DNA from: Buttiauxella sp. B2
Lineage (GTDB): Bacteria > Pseudomonadota > Gammaproteobacteria > Enterobacterales > Enterobacteriaceae
Assembly (NCBI RefSeq): GCF_006376615.1
Contig: NZ_VEXQ01000027.1
Location: 1 to 41,291, forward strand
Direction: 5' to 3'
DNA length: 41,291 nucleotides
In this document: one piece after another, positions 31,897 to 38,619 of the stretch
Numbering within the stretch: position 1 is the first letter of the stretch
Layout: every line of letters begins with the position of its first letter
Notes under the pieces: generated by a model
Seen by the model: only the letters and a program-made list of their open reading frames with translations
Database searches by the model: none
Told to the model about the DNA's origin: nothing
Position numbers and translations under genes: made by a program

Positions 31897-32610
31897 ATGA
31901 AAAAGAAGCCTCTCACATCAGAACAATTGGCTGACGCCGTAAGGCTTAAAGCCATTTTTGAATCTAAAAAGAAACAACTTGGTTTATCCCAAGAGTTGCT
32001 TGCTGAGCAAATGGGGATGGGGCAAAGCGGGGTAGCGCAATTACTAAATGGCGCCAATGCTATTAACGCCACTCATGCAGCACAGTTCGCCAAAATTCTT
32101 GGTGTAAAAGTTGACGATTTCAGCCCCTCATTAGCTGCTGAGATATCGTCTATGTACGATGCAATATCCATAAGCAATACCGCAGTGAGAAGGTTTGAAT
32201 ATCCTTTGCTTACTGAAGTACAGGCAGGTGCTTTTTCAACAGTAAATTGCTTTACTGAAAGAGATGCTAAAGATTGGGTAGCTACAACTGTTAAAGCCAG
32301 CAACAATGCCTTCTGGCTTGAGGTTGCCGGTCATTCAATGACAGCGCCACCGGGTAGTAAACCCAGCTTCCCTGAGGGAATGCTTATTCTGGTTGATCCG
32401 GATGAAGATGTTGAACCCGGCGATTTTTGTGTGGCTGGCATATTCAATGATTCTGAAGTGACGTTTAAACGATTTGTTCGAGAGGATGGTAAGCCGTGGC
32501 TAGAGCCACTGAATCCAAATCCTCGATATCAAAGCATTGAATGTAATGAAAACTGCAGGGTTATAGGCAAAGTAGTTAAGGCCCAATGGCCTGAAGAGAT
32601 ATTTCATTAA
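31897..32610 (+). CDS. cI: CI repressor, lambda type
   Basis: The 237-residue protein matches lambda CI closely: N-terminal helix-turn-helix ([20 protein letters not shown], about residues 30-50), self-cleavage site Ala110-Gly111 (EVQAGAF), catalytic Ser147 (GHSM) and Lys191 (VTFKRF) of the S24 peptidase. RecA-stimulated cleavage should therefore induce this prophage. It is transcribed plus from pRM, followed by a strong terminator. Confidence 0.96.
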   Translation: MKKKPLTSEQLADAVRLKAIFESKKKQLGLSQELLAEQMGMGQSGVAQLLNGANAINATHAAQFAKILGVKVDDFSPSLAAEISSMYDAISISNTAVRRFEYPLLTEVQAGAFSTVNCFTERDAKDWVATTVKASNNAFWLEVAGHSMTAPPGSKPSFPEGMLILVDPDEDVEPGDFCVAGIFNDSEVTFKRFVREDGKPWLEPLNPNPRYQSIECNENCRVIGKVVKAQWPEEIFH

Positions 32611-32640
32611 AAAGAGGCCCTTTCGGGCCTTTTTCTTTTC
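32611..32640 (+). terminator. Terminator after cI
   Basis: Stem AGGCCC-TTTC-GGGCCT followed by TTTTTC directly behind the cI stop. Confidence 0.88.
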
Positions 32641-32699
32641 TATCCCCCAAAATTAAATCCCCTCTAAACTCAGCCACTTATCACTTACAGTAATATTTT

Positions 32700-32742
32700 T
32701 ATCACCTCAGGTGTTGACTGAATAATCACTATTGGTGATACT
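32700..32742 (+). promoter_or_regulatory. Left promoter pL with OL1 and OL2
   Basis: TTGACT (32714-32719), a 17-base spacer and GATACT (32737-32742) form pL. Two lambda-type operators, TATCACCTCAGGTGTTG (32700-32716) and the reverse of AATCACTATTGGTGATA (32724-32740), overlap it with centres 24 bases apart. CI can thus repress both arms and loop OL to OR about 860 bases apart. Confidence 0.88.
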
Positions 32743-33160
32743 AATTTCATCGAAGGCGACCATCATCGCAATCGAAAACAAAATGCCTTACATCCCTGTT
32801 CTGGCGGCCCGTTTGTTTCCCGTTAATGTCGCGGTAACCGCCAGCTTTTTCAGGGCACAACGATGAGAGTATTGACGAGCAAGGCATAAGTGCTGGTTCA
32901 ATTCCAGACAGTCCCATTTAGTTGGGAGGGTTGGGCAGGGAAAAGGTCCGTTCAACTCGGACACCGGCAGTGCTCTCTTCGTTGTGGTGAATGCGGCTCA
33001 GCGCTCGCGATGAAAGGCAAAATATCAAGTCATTATCGGTATAGGTCATCGCTGAATGGTTTGCCGCCAGACAGCACCGGGAGGCACCCGGCACCACAGC
33101 AGCATTTTATGTGGAGAACTAACCCGCGGCGGGTGCAGCCGCTTAAATGAGGAATTACCT
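32743..33160 (+). other. Long pL leader with stem-loops and a chain of small ORFs
   Basis: This 418-base stretch has no recognised gene, and no N-like arginine-rich protein. It contains a 7-bp stem CTGGCGG/CCGCCAG (about 32801-32843), a hairpin CCGGG-AGGCA-CCCGG (33077-33091), a GTGGAGAAC box (33111) and a hairpin GCGGC/GCCGC with GTGCAG (33126-33142). Three frames in series are possible: 32783-32866 (27 aa), 32863-32889 (8 aa, ATGA overlap) and 32890-33150 (86 aa, GTG after TAA). It may be an antitermination leader, by analogy with HK022 put. Confidence 0.45.
32890..33150 (+). CDS. Possible 86-residue Cys-motif protein in the pL leader
   Basis: The frame starts with GTG immediately after a TAA and ends over the ribosome site of the next gene, so coupled translation is conceivable. 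It contains CSLRCGEC (Cys28, 32, 35) and a basic second half. There is no ribosome site of its own. Composition of the C-terminal third matches the hairpin and GTGGAGAAC leader, so it may be fortuitous. Low confidence. Confidence 0.25.
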   Translation: MLVQFQTVPFSWEGWAGKRSVQLGHRQCSLRCGECGSALAMKGKISSHYRYRSSLNGLPPDSTGRHPAPQQHFMWRTNPRRVQPLK

Positions 33161-33529
33161 ATGAGCAGTGAACGAGCTACTAACGTGCCGGACTTTATCG
33201 GCGAACTGGATGGCGGAGTCTTCGAAAACAAGATTTCTATGGCGCTCAGTGAAGTTGCTTTCGGTGTGCTTAACAACGGGCAGAAGGGAAAAGTAACGCT
33301 GACCCTAGAATTAGATCGTATGAGCAACTCTGTCGACGAAAAGCGAGTGATGATCAAGCACAAACTGGCTTACGTCCGACCAACTCCACGCGGTAAATCT
33401 TCTGAAGAAGACACCACCGAAACGCCAATGTACGTGAACCGCGGCGGCAAGCTAACCATTCTGCAGGAAGATCAGGGCCAGCTATTAACTTTGGCCGGTG
33501 AACCAGACGGCAAGCTTCGCGCTAAGTAA
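33161..33529 (+). CDS. YfdP-like left operon protein
   Basis: A 122-residue protein starting MSSERATNVPDFIGELDGGV, preceded by GAGGA. It lies immediately before the YfdQ-like gene, the order of yfdP-yfdQ-yfdR in the E. coli CPS-53 prophage, so I call it YfdP-like mainly by position. Function unknown. The ATG at 33161 is preferred to a longer frame from 33056 that has no ribosome site. Confidence 0.65.
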   Translation: MSSERATNVPDFIGELDGGVFENKISMALSEVAFGVLNNGQKGKVTLTLELDRMSNSVDEKRVMIKHKLAYVRPTPRGKSSEEDTTETPMYVNRGGKLTILQEDQGQLLTLAGEPDGKLRAK

Positions 33530-33576
33530 AAACCATTAATTTACCCGACGATTAACTTATTAAGGAATTTCACATT

Positions 33577-34401
33577 ATGTCTCAAACCGTAGACGCTACT
33601 GCAATCAATCAAATTCGTGATCTTGTCCAGGGGCAAGAAGTTAATTCTGTATTGTCTCATCAACCATGTGATGCAGTTGCCATTCCTCACGACCTTAGCA
33701 TTCATAGCCTTGAAAATCTTAACCTCGGTCGTTACCGCTTCCGTGGCGCGCTGAAAACAACCAGCATTGAAGACTTCACCCGATATTCAACCGGCTTTGC
33801 AACGGTTGGTACCCGCTGCTTTATTGATGCTGACAATATGAAGGCTGTGACCGTTCTGAACCTCGGCACACTCGGGGAACCAGGCCACGCTGATAACACG
33901 GCAACAGTTCAATTAAAGAAAACTGCACCTTATGCCGCACTCCTGGAAATTAATGGCGACAGAAAAAGCCAGAAAGAATTGGCTGAATGGGTCGAAGACT
34001 ACGCTGATTTCCTGATGGGTTTTGATGCTAACGGTGAAGTTATTCCTGCAAAAAAAGCAGCGGCCGCATTACGCAAAATCACCATTGAATCGAACCAGTC
34101 TGCCGATTTCGAAGATAACGATTTCAGCGGCAAGCGCTCATTGATGGAATCGGTTGAAGCAAAAACCAAAGATATTATGCCAGTAGCTTTTGAATTCAGC
34201 TGCGTACCGTTTGAAGGTCTGCAAGATCGCCCATTCAAATTACGCCTGAGCATTATCACTGGCGATCGTCCTGTTCTGGTTCTACGCGTTGCACAGTTGG
34301 AAGCCGCACAAGAAGCTATGGCCACCGAGTTCCGCGACCTACTGGTAGAGAAGTTTAAAGACAGCCAGGTTGAAACCTTTATCGGTGTGTTCAACGCCTG
34401 A
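33577..34401 (+). CDS. YfdQ-like protein, DUF2303
   Basis: The 274-residue protein is of the DUF2303/YfdQ family: [20 protein letters not shown], then [20 protein letters not shown] are typical. It is widespread in left operons of lambdoid prophages, and its function is unknown. AAGGAATTTC precedes the ATG. Together with neighbours it forms a yfdPQR-like unit. Confidence 0.85.
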   Translation: MSQTVDATAINQIRDLVQGQEVNSVLSHQPCDAVAIPHDLSIHSLENLNLGRYRFRGALKTTSIEDFTRYSTGFATVGTRCFIDADNMKAVTVLNLGTLGEPGHADNTATVQLKKTAPYAALLEINGDRKSQKELAEWVEDYADFLMGFDANGEVIPAKKAAAALRKITIESNQSADFEDNDFSGKRSLMESVEAKTKDIMPVAFEFSCVPFEGLQDRPFKLRLSIITGDRPVLVLRVAQLEAAQEAMATEFRDLLVEKFKDSQVETFIGVFNA

Positions 34402-34496
34402 TTACTCAGCCTTAAGTGCCCTCTCGGGGGTACTTAGTGAAGCGTAATCCTTTTTATTGTTGCCTTCGGGCAAGGGATTCGTGCAACCAAAATTCA

Positions 34497-34532
34497 GCGC
34501 CGGTGCAGTGGCGCATTATTTAAGTGGAGAAC
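34497..34532 (+). promoter_or_regulatory. GTGCAG hairpin and GTGGAGAAC ribosome site before yfdR-like gene
   Basis: Stem GCGCC/GGCGC with loop GGTGCAGT (34497-34514), then GTGGAGAAC (34524-34532) directly before ATG at 34536. This is one of several near-copies of the same leader in this prophage. See findings. Confidence 0.65.
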
Positions 34533-34535
34533 TAA

Positions 34536-35072
34536 ATGTCGTGGATTAGAACCTACACCGGAAAGCATTTCGATTATCGTAACGTCCGTCATGAAGATAT
34601 TTGCATCGAGGATATTGCCAACGCCCTTTCAAATATCTGCCGTTTCGCCGGCCATTTGCCAGAGTTCTACAGCGTGGCTCAGCACTCCGTTCTTGCCAGT
34701 CGATTGGTTCGTCCTGAGTTCGCCCTCGAGGCACTACTTCATGACGCGGCAGAAGCTTATTGTCAGGACATCCCTTCTCCGCTGAAAGCATTGCTGCCGG
34801 ATTACCAGATCATTGAGGAATACGTGGACTCCGCGATCCGCAATAAATTTGAGCTGCCGGCGGCGGCGAGCTCATGCGTTAAATATGCCGACCTCGTTAT
34901 GTTGGCTACTGAGAGGCAGGAACTTGAACTGGATGACGGCACACCGTGGCCCATCCTTGAAGGCATTCCGCCAACAGATCTATTTCCTATCAATCCTCTG
35001 CGTCCAGGACAAGCCTACGCACTCTTCATGGCTCGCTTTGAAGAACTAACGGGGGTCACATGCAACGCTTAA
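34536..35072 (+). CDS. YfdR-like HD-domain phosphohydrolase
   Basis: The 178-residue protein resembles E. coli YfdR: H-x-n-HD signatures are visible (SVAQHSVLASRLVRPE, then LEALLHDAAEAYCQDIPSPL). HD-family enzymes of this kind act as 5'-deoxynucleotidases. A role in nucleotide pools or as an anti-defence factor is possible but inferred. Its 3' end overlaps the next gene by 13 bases. Confidence 0.85.
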   Translation: MSWIRTYTGKHFDYRNVRHEDICIEDIANALSNICRFAGHLPEFYSVAQHSVLASRLVRPEFALEALLHDAAEAYCQDIPSPLKALLPDYQIIEEYVDSAIRNKFELPAAASSCVKYADLVMLATERQELELDDGTPWPILEGIPPTDLFPINPLRPGQAYALFMARFEELTGVTCNA

Positions 35073-35470
35073 TCGATATGTCCACCAGCGAACTGGTTTC
35101 ATTGGCTCGGAACTATGCATCGAGCATCACGGAAATCGGCATCTATTCAGAAATGGTGAAAGAACTGGCTACCCGGTTGTCTGCTAATACCACAGCAGTT
35201 ATCCAGGCAATTAAAGAACATGATGAGTTGAATCTGGAACACGTCAGTGCAATGCAGACCATTGGTCAAATAATGGAACTAGTCGGCACCAGCGATGTAG
35301 ATAGTATTTCAGGGCAAGTGACTGGATTAAAAGCATCAGGGTTAGAAAGTGCGGCTCATCGCCTGGGTGACTTTGCCAAACAATATGGTCCCGCAAAAGC
35401 TGAATTACTTAAAGCTGCGGGTAGAAAGCTATTGGAAGAAGCCGCACAGCTGCGCAAGGAGGCCAAATGA
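35060..35470 (+). CDS. Hypothetical helical protein
   Basis: A 136-residue, mostly helical protein (LIDMSTSELVSLARNYASSI, ends LLEEAAQLRKEAK), with GGGGG before the ATG and a 13-base overlap with the YfdR-like gene. I recognise no domain. It is Ea22-like only in general composition. The next gene starts over its stop. Confidence 0.7.
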   Translation: MQRLIDMSTSELVSLARNYASSITEIGIYSEMVKELATRLSANTTAVIQAIKEHDELNLEHVSAMQTIGQIMELVGTSDVDSISGQVTGLKASGLESAAHRLGDFAKQYGPAKAELLKAAGRKLLEEAAQLRKEAK

Positions 35471-35652
35471 GCAATAACATCGAAGCACTGAATTATGATC
35501 CGGCAGACCCGGACAAAATGAAGCTTCCAGCCAAGGTGAGCTGCGGAGATTGTCGCCACATTCACCGTTGCAAAGCTATTTTCGGTCATACGGAATCTGA
35601 TACCTACTGTGACTGGTCGCCATCTCGCTTTGTTGCCCAGGAGACCAAATGA
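35467..35652 (+). CDS. Small Cys-rich hypothetical protein
   Basis: The 61-residue product has CGDCRHIHRCKAIFG and a later TYCDW, a possible zinc-binding arrangement of Cys and His. Start and stop overlap neighbours as ATGA on both sides, which supports it being translated. Function unknown. Confidence 0.72.
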   Translation: MSNNIEALNYDPADPDKMKLPAKVSCGDCRHIHRCKAIFGHTESDTYCDWSPSRFVAQETK

Positions 35653-36230
35653 ATAGCTTAGAAGCGCTGATCGCCAGCATGAAATCAGTAATCGAGCCAA
35701 TTGTGAACGGCTACCAGTATGTATGGGGTGTTGAGGATGTGCCAGGTCTGGGAGTTGCTCGTGCCGGAACGCTCAATGGCGATGGTGAGCTTTGCGCATT
35801 TGTAGATGTGTCGATTTCGGACTACTCAGGTAATGAGTTGGACGACCTTAAATTAGCGAAATTCATCGCTGCCGCTAATCCAGTTAATGTACAGACGCTG
35901 ATAGCGGCGCTGGAGCAGTCGCAGGCCGAGCGCGAAGAGTTTCGTAAGCGCCTCAAGCTTGAGCGCTCAATTCTTGAAGATGCAGATAAGCGCATAGCAG
36001 AACTGGAAAAATCACTCCGAGGAACAGAGGAAAGCCTAGTAGCGGCGGTAGACCAAATAGCAGAACTGGAAACCAGCAAGCAACCCGTGAAGCTACATAA
36101 GCGCAGCGTCGGTGAAGTTATGCATATGAGCGGATTTAGCCGTGACTACGCTGAAGGTTGGTGCGCTGGCAATGACAATGCAATCCATGAAATCCACGCT
36201 GCTGGCGGATCCGTTGAAGGGAGTGAGTGA
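35649..36230 (+). CDS. Ea22-like protein with coiled coil
   Basis: A 193-residue protein whose middle (about residues 85-145, LEQSQAEREEFRKRLKLERS and a following Glu/Leu-rich stretch) is a coiled coil. It has a C-terminal region of the kind seen in phage Ea22-like accessory proteins (GEVMHMSGFSRDYAEGWCAG). Such genes lie between the left operon and xis/int in many lambdoid phages, with no known function. Start overlaps the upstream stop (ATGA). Confidence 0.72.
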   Translation: MNSLEALIASMKSVIEPIVNGYQYVWGVEDVPGLGVARAGTLNGDGELCAFVDVSISDYSGNELDDLKLAKFIAAANPVNVQTLIAALEQSQAEREEFRKRLKLERSILEDADKRIAELEKSLRGTEESLVAAVDQIAELETSKQPVKLHKRSVGEVMHMSGFSRDYAEGWCAGNDNAIHEIHAAGGSVEGSE

Positions 36231-36232
36231 AG

Positions 36233-36439
36233 ATGGCTAATCGCACAAGCAATAGAGCTGCCAGCAGAACTATGGCTGTTTTAATGCAGAGAATGGAAGT
36301 TCGTATTAGCAACAGGAAAGTTTTGGCAATGCGAAGATTTGACGTTGAGTTTGTTAATCACTCATCACCAAGCGCATCTCAAAACCGTGCAGCTAAGAGA
36401 CGTTTAAATCAAATGGTGATGTGGGAGCGTGGAGTATGA
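36233..36439 (+). CDS. Hypothetical basic protein
   Basis: A 68-residue, strongly basic product (MANRTSNRAASRTMAVLMQR...). I take the ATG at 36233; a GTG at 36227 would overlap the previous stop. No domain is recognised. It is coupled to the next gene by ATGA. Confidence 0.55.
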   Translation: MANRTSNRAASRTMAVLMQRMEVRISNRKVLAMRRFDVEFVNHSSPSASQNRAAKRRLNQMVMWERGV

Positions 36440-36696
36440 CCAACCTAAGCACTGAGCGCCTGGAGTTATTCGTAAACCAACCTATGGATAACGGCCTGAG
36501 CCGTGGTGAACAAATGGAGATGGCTCGCGAACTACTTGCATACCGCAAGGCCAGTAGTGAGGCTGTGGCTGATGTAGTTGCATGGAGCCACCCGACCGAA
36601 GAGCGCAAATGTGATATTCGCTGGCGACGCTTCGATGTTTCACCTGGCCCACTATTCGCAGCCCCTCAGCTTCCTGTAGTACCAAATAGACCATAA
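36436..36696 (+). CDS. Hypothetical protein
   Basis: The 86-residue product (MTNLSTERLELFVNQPMDNG..., with a C-terminal WSHPTEERKCDIRWRRFDVS) resembles the ends of some phage Ea22-like proteins. Start chosen at 36436, where ATG overlaps the preceding TGA. Function unknown. A 268-base AT-rich gap follows. Confidence 0.62.
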   Translation: MTNLSTERLELFVNQPMDNGLSRGEQMEMARELLAYRKASSEAVADVVAWSHPTEERKCDIRWRRFDVSPGPLFAAPQLPVVPNRP

Positions 36697-36964
36697 ACGA
36701 ACCGAATACTGTCATTTATTACAAATGGAGATCTTTTATAAACCAAAAAATGAATTATGGGTTACATGTGAGCCAATATATAAAATAATATCAATAAAAG
36801 TCTTTTTATGAGCTATTTAATGATTGATATAGAAATCATAGGGAATAAACGCAAAGCTGCAGGCTAGTTGTGTTTCTGCAATTCAGAAGCACCTCGCTCC
36901 ACCAGCAAGCGAGTAAATTTAAATCATTATGCCCGTGTGCAGCGGGCTTTTAGTGGAGAAAAAT
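36697..36964. other. AT-rich regulatory gap before xis/int
   Basis: No gene is seen. The stretch is AT-rich (poly-A/T runs near 36775-36830) and contains the inverted pair CTCGCT/AGCGAG (about 36894-36913) and the GTGCAG hairpin GCCCG-TGTGCAG-CGGGC (36931-36947) with GTGGAGAA at 36953. It probably carries the xis/int promoter, but no consensus pair is convincing. Confidence 0.45.
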
Positions 36965-37171
36965 ATGCTGAACCTCGATTGTGTTCCCATCTCGTCTTAT
37001 TGCAAAGAAACAGGTGAAACCACCGAAGCCATCAACAAGCGTCTTCAGCGCGGTATATGGCAGGACGGTGTGCAGGTTCTCAAAGTGGAAGGCGTAAAAG
37101 AAAGATGGATTGATCTTAGTGAGGTTGCTAAATGGGCAAGGCAGAACCGTCTAAACTACCGCGCGGCGTAA
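36965..37171 (+). CDS. xis: Excisionase-like small DNA-binding protein
   Basis: A 68-residue protein (MLNLDCVPISSYCKETGETT...) with a MerR/excisionase-like helix-turn-helix (EAINKRLQRGIWQDGVQVLK). It lies immediately upstream of integrase and overlaps it by 40 bases, the classical xis position. The ATG at 36965 follows GTGGAGAA. The upstream extension from 36929 is unlikely. Confidence 0.75.
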   Translation: MLNLDCVPISSYCKETGETTEAINKRLQRGIWQDGVQVLKVEGVKERWIDLSEVAKWARQNRLNYRAA

Positions 37172-38310
37172 CCGTCAGGATACACCGACAGGGTGAAACC
37201 ATAAACATCACTTTTACTTTTAAAGGGGTCAAATGCCGTGAACCCCTTTCTAATCTTGATGTTAGTACAAAAAATCTAAAATATGCTGAGCGTATTCTGG
37301 GTGAAATTCATAATAAAATTGAAAGAGGTATGTTCAATTATTCTGAGTATTTCCCGCGTTCTTCTCGTTTAAAACTATTTGGTAATGCAGCCGCCGGCAA
37401 GACGGTTCAAAATTACCTGGATGAATATCTGATAATTTGCGAAACAAGGAAGTTATCGCCATCAACTATTGGCGGTTACAAAAAATGCCGTAGTGCTCTT
37501 TCTTTATTGCACAAACTTCCCGCCAGTGAACTTACCCCGGCGGCGCTAAAAACATGGATCCAAGAGCAATCAACAACGCTTAAGACGATTCGAAATCAGC
37601 TTTCTTTTCTGCGTTCTGCTCTTGATGAAGCAGTGACTGACGGTATTTTGCAGTTGAACCCGGTTTCACTGGTTACAGCATCAAGATACCAGAGTGATAA
37701 AACCACCAGTGAAAGCGAATACATTGTTGATCCGCTTTCACCAGCTGAGACAAGCGCCCTTTTAACAGCGACTGTTTATAAGCAATGGGAAAACCTTTTT
37801 GCATTCGCCATTCATACCGGCATGCGTAGTTCGGAATTGTGCGCCCTACGTTGGCGAGATATAGATTTCATTGGTAAGACGGCGCACGTTCAGAACGCAA
37901 GTGTTGTTGGCGTGATTAAGGGAACAAAAACGAAGGCAGGTACGCGTAAGGTTGAACTAGATGCTGAAGCAATGGCCGCGCTTGCAGAACAGAAACCTTT
38001 CACGTTCTTGAAGGATGATACGATATTTGAAGACCCTAAAACTAACAAGCCGTGGGCTAGTGCTGATGCAATCAGAAAGAAAGCGTGGGTACCAGCGTTA
38101 AAGAAAGCGGGGATCCGATACCGCAATCCGTACCAGACCAGGCACACGTTCGCGACCAGGCATATCAGCCAGGGGGCAAACCTCTTTTGGCTGGCCGGGC
38201 AAATGGGACATAAAGGGCCGGAGATGCTTTTCCGCCACTACGGATCGTACTTAAAAGAGTATGACGGGAACACGGAGAAAAGACCCAAACAGGTCAGTGG
38301 TGGGACGTGA
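37132..38310 (+). CDS. int: Prophage integrase, tyrosine recombinase
   Basis: The 392-residue enzyme has an N-terminal arm-binding part, a core-binding part (about 85-185) and the catalytic domain: Arg232 (HTGMRSSELCALRW), a Tyr-x-x-Arg box (YQTRHTFATRH, Arg337) where the usual His is replaced, His360 (MGHKG) and the candidate nucleophile Tyr370. It lies next to the ssrA-derived attachment sequence at its 3' side, so it integrates the phage at ssrA. Confidence 0.93.
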   Translation: MGKAEPSKLPRGVTVRIHRQGETINITFTFKGVKCREPLSNLDVSTKNLKYAERILGEIHNKIERGMFNYSEYFPRSSRLKLFGNAAAGKTVQNYLDEYLIICETRKLSPSTIGGYKKCRSALSLLHKLPASELTPAALKTWIQEQSTTLKTIRNQLSFLRSALDEAVTDGILQLNPVSLVTASRYQSDKTTSESEYIVDPLSPAETSALLTATVYKQWENLFAFAIHTGMRSSELCALRWRDIDFIGKTAHVQNASVVGVIKGTKTKAGTRKVELDAEAMAALAEQKPFTFLKDDTIFEDPKTNKPWASADAIRKKAWVPALKKAGIRYRNPYQTRHTFATRHISQGANLFWLAGQMGHKGPEMLFRHYGSYLKEYDGNTEKRPKQVSGGT

Positions 38311-38379
38311 AAAGAGCCGCAAAGGAGCCGCAGGAAAATAATAGCGAAATATACTTTTATTTATCATGTGGTTAAAGAG

Positions 38380-38415
38380 TTTCGGACACGGGTTCAACTC
38401 CCGCCAGCTCCACCA
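38380..38415 (+). other. attR: duplicated 3' end of ssrA (tmRNA)
   Basis: The 36 bases reading TTTCGGACACGGG through CCAGCTCCACCA match the 3' end of E. coli ssrA (T-arm, acceptor, CCA) except for one base: GGACACGGG instead of GGACGCGGG. The sequence upstream is not ssrA, so this is a tRNA-like fragment left by integration, with the intact gene expected at the other end of the prophage. The change disrupts the first pair of the T-stem, which fits a non-functional duplicate. Confidence 0.88.
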
Positions 38416-38461
38416 AAATCTTCAATCGATGATTACCAGAGTCATCCGATAAAGTCTAAAG

Positions 38462-38495
38462 AGCCCGCATGGCACAAGCCCTGCGGGCTTTTTTG
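38462..38495 (+). terminator. ssrA terminator
   Basis: Perfect 8-bp stem AGCCCGCA/TGCGGGCT followed by six Ts. In E. coli the same type of hairpin follows ssrA. It belongs to the ancestral ssrA locus, now left behind the attR fragment. Confidence 0.85.
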
Positions 38496-38548
38496 TGCCC
38501 TCAATTTGTCCCGCGAAGTCTGATGCCAACTAATTAAATCCGAACCTT

Positions 38549-38601
38549 TTAGGCACCTTGTTAGGCACCTCATAAAGCTTTATTGTTTTTGAGGTGCCTA
38601 A
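38549..38601. repeat. Repeated sites before the second integrase
   Basis: TTAGGCACCT occurs at 38549-38558 and 38561-38570 and in reverse as AGGTGCCTAA at 38592-38601. This direct plus inverted set directly before the integrase start probably binds Int or an AlpA-like protein and may be arm-type sites or an operator. Confidence 0.65.
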
Positions 38602-38619
38602 AACTATGGAAACCCGGCA

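Noticed and set aside
32840-32858. Sequence resembling lambda boxB (reverse GCCCTGAAAAAGC)
   Set aside because: It lies on the strand opposite to pL transcription, the stem does not close, and no boxA or N gene accompanies it.
32890-32912. T-arm-like CTGG-TTCAATT-CCAG resembling a tRNA
   Set aside because: No acceptor stem, anticodon arm or CCA can be placed around it, so it is a chance stem in the pL leader.
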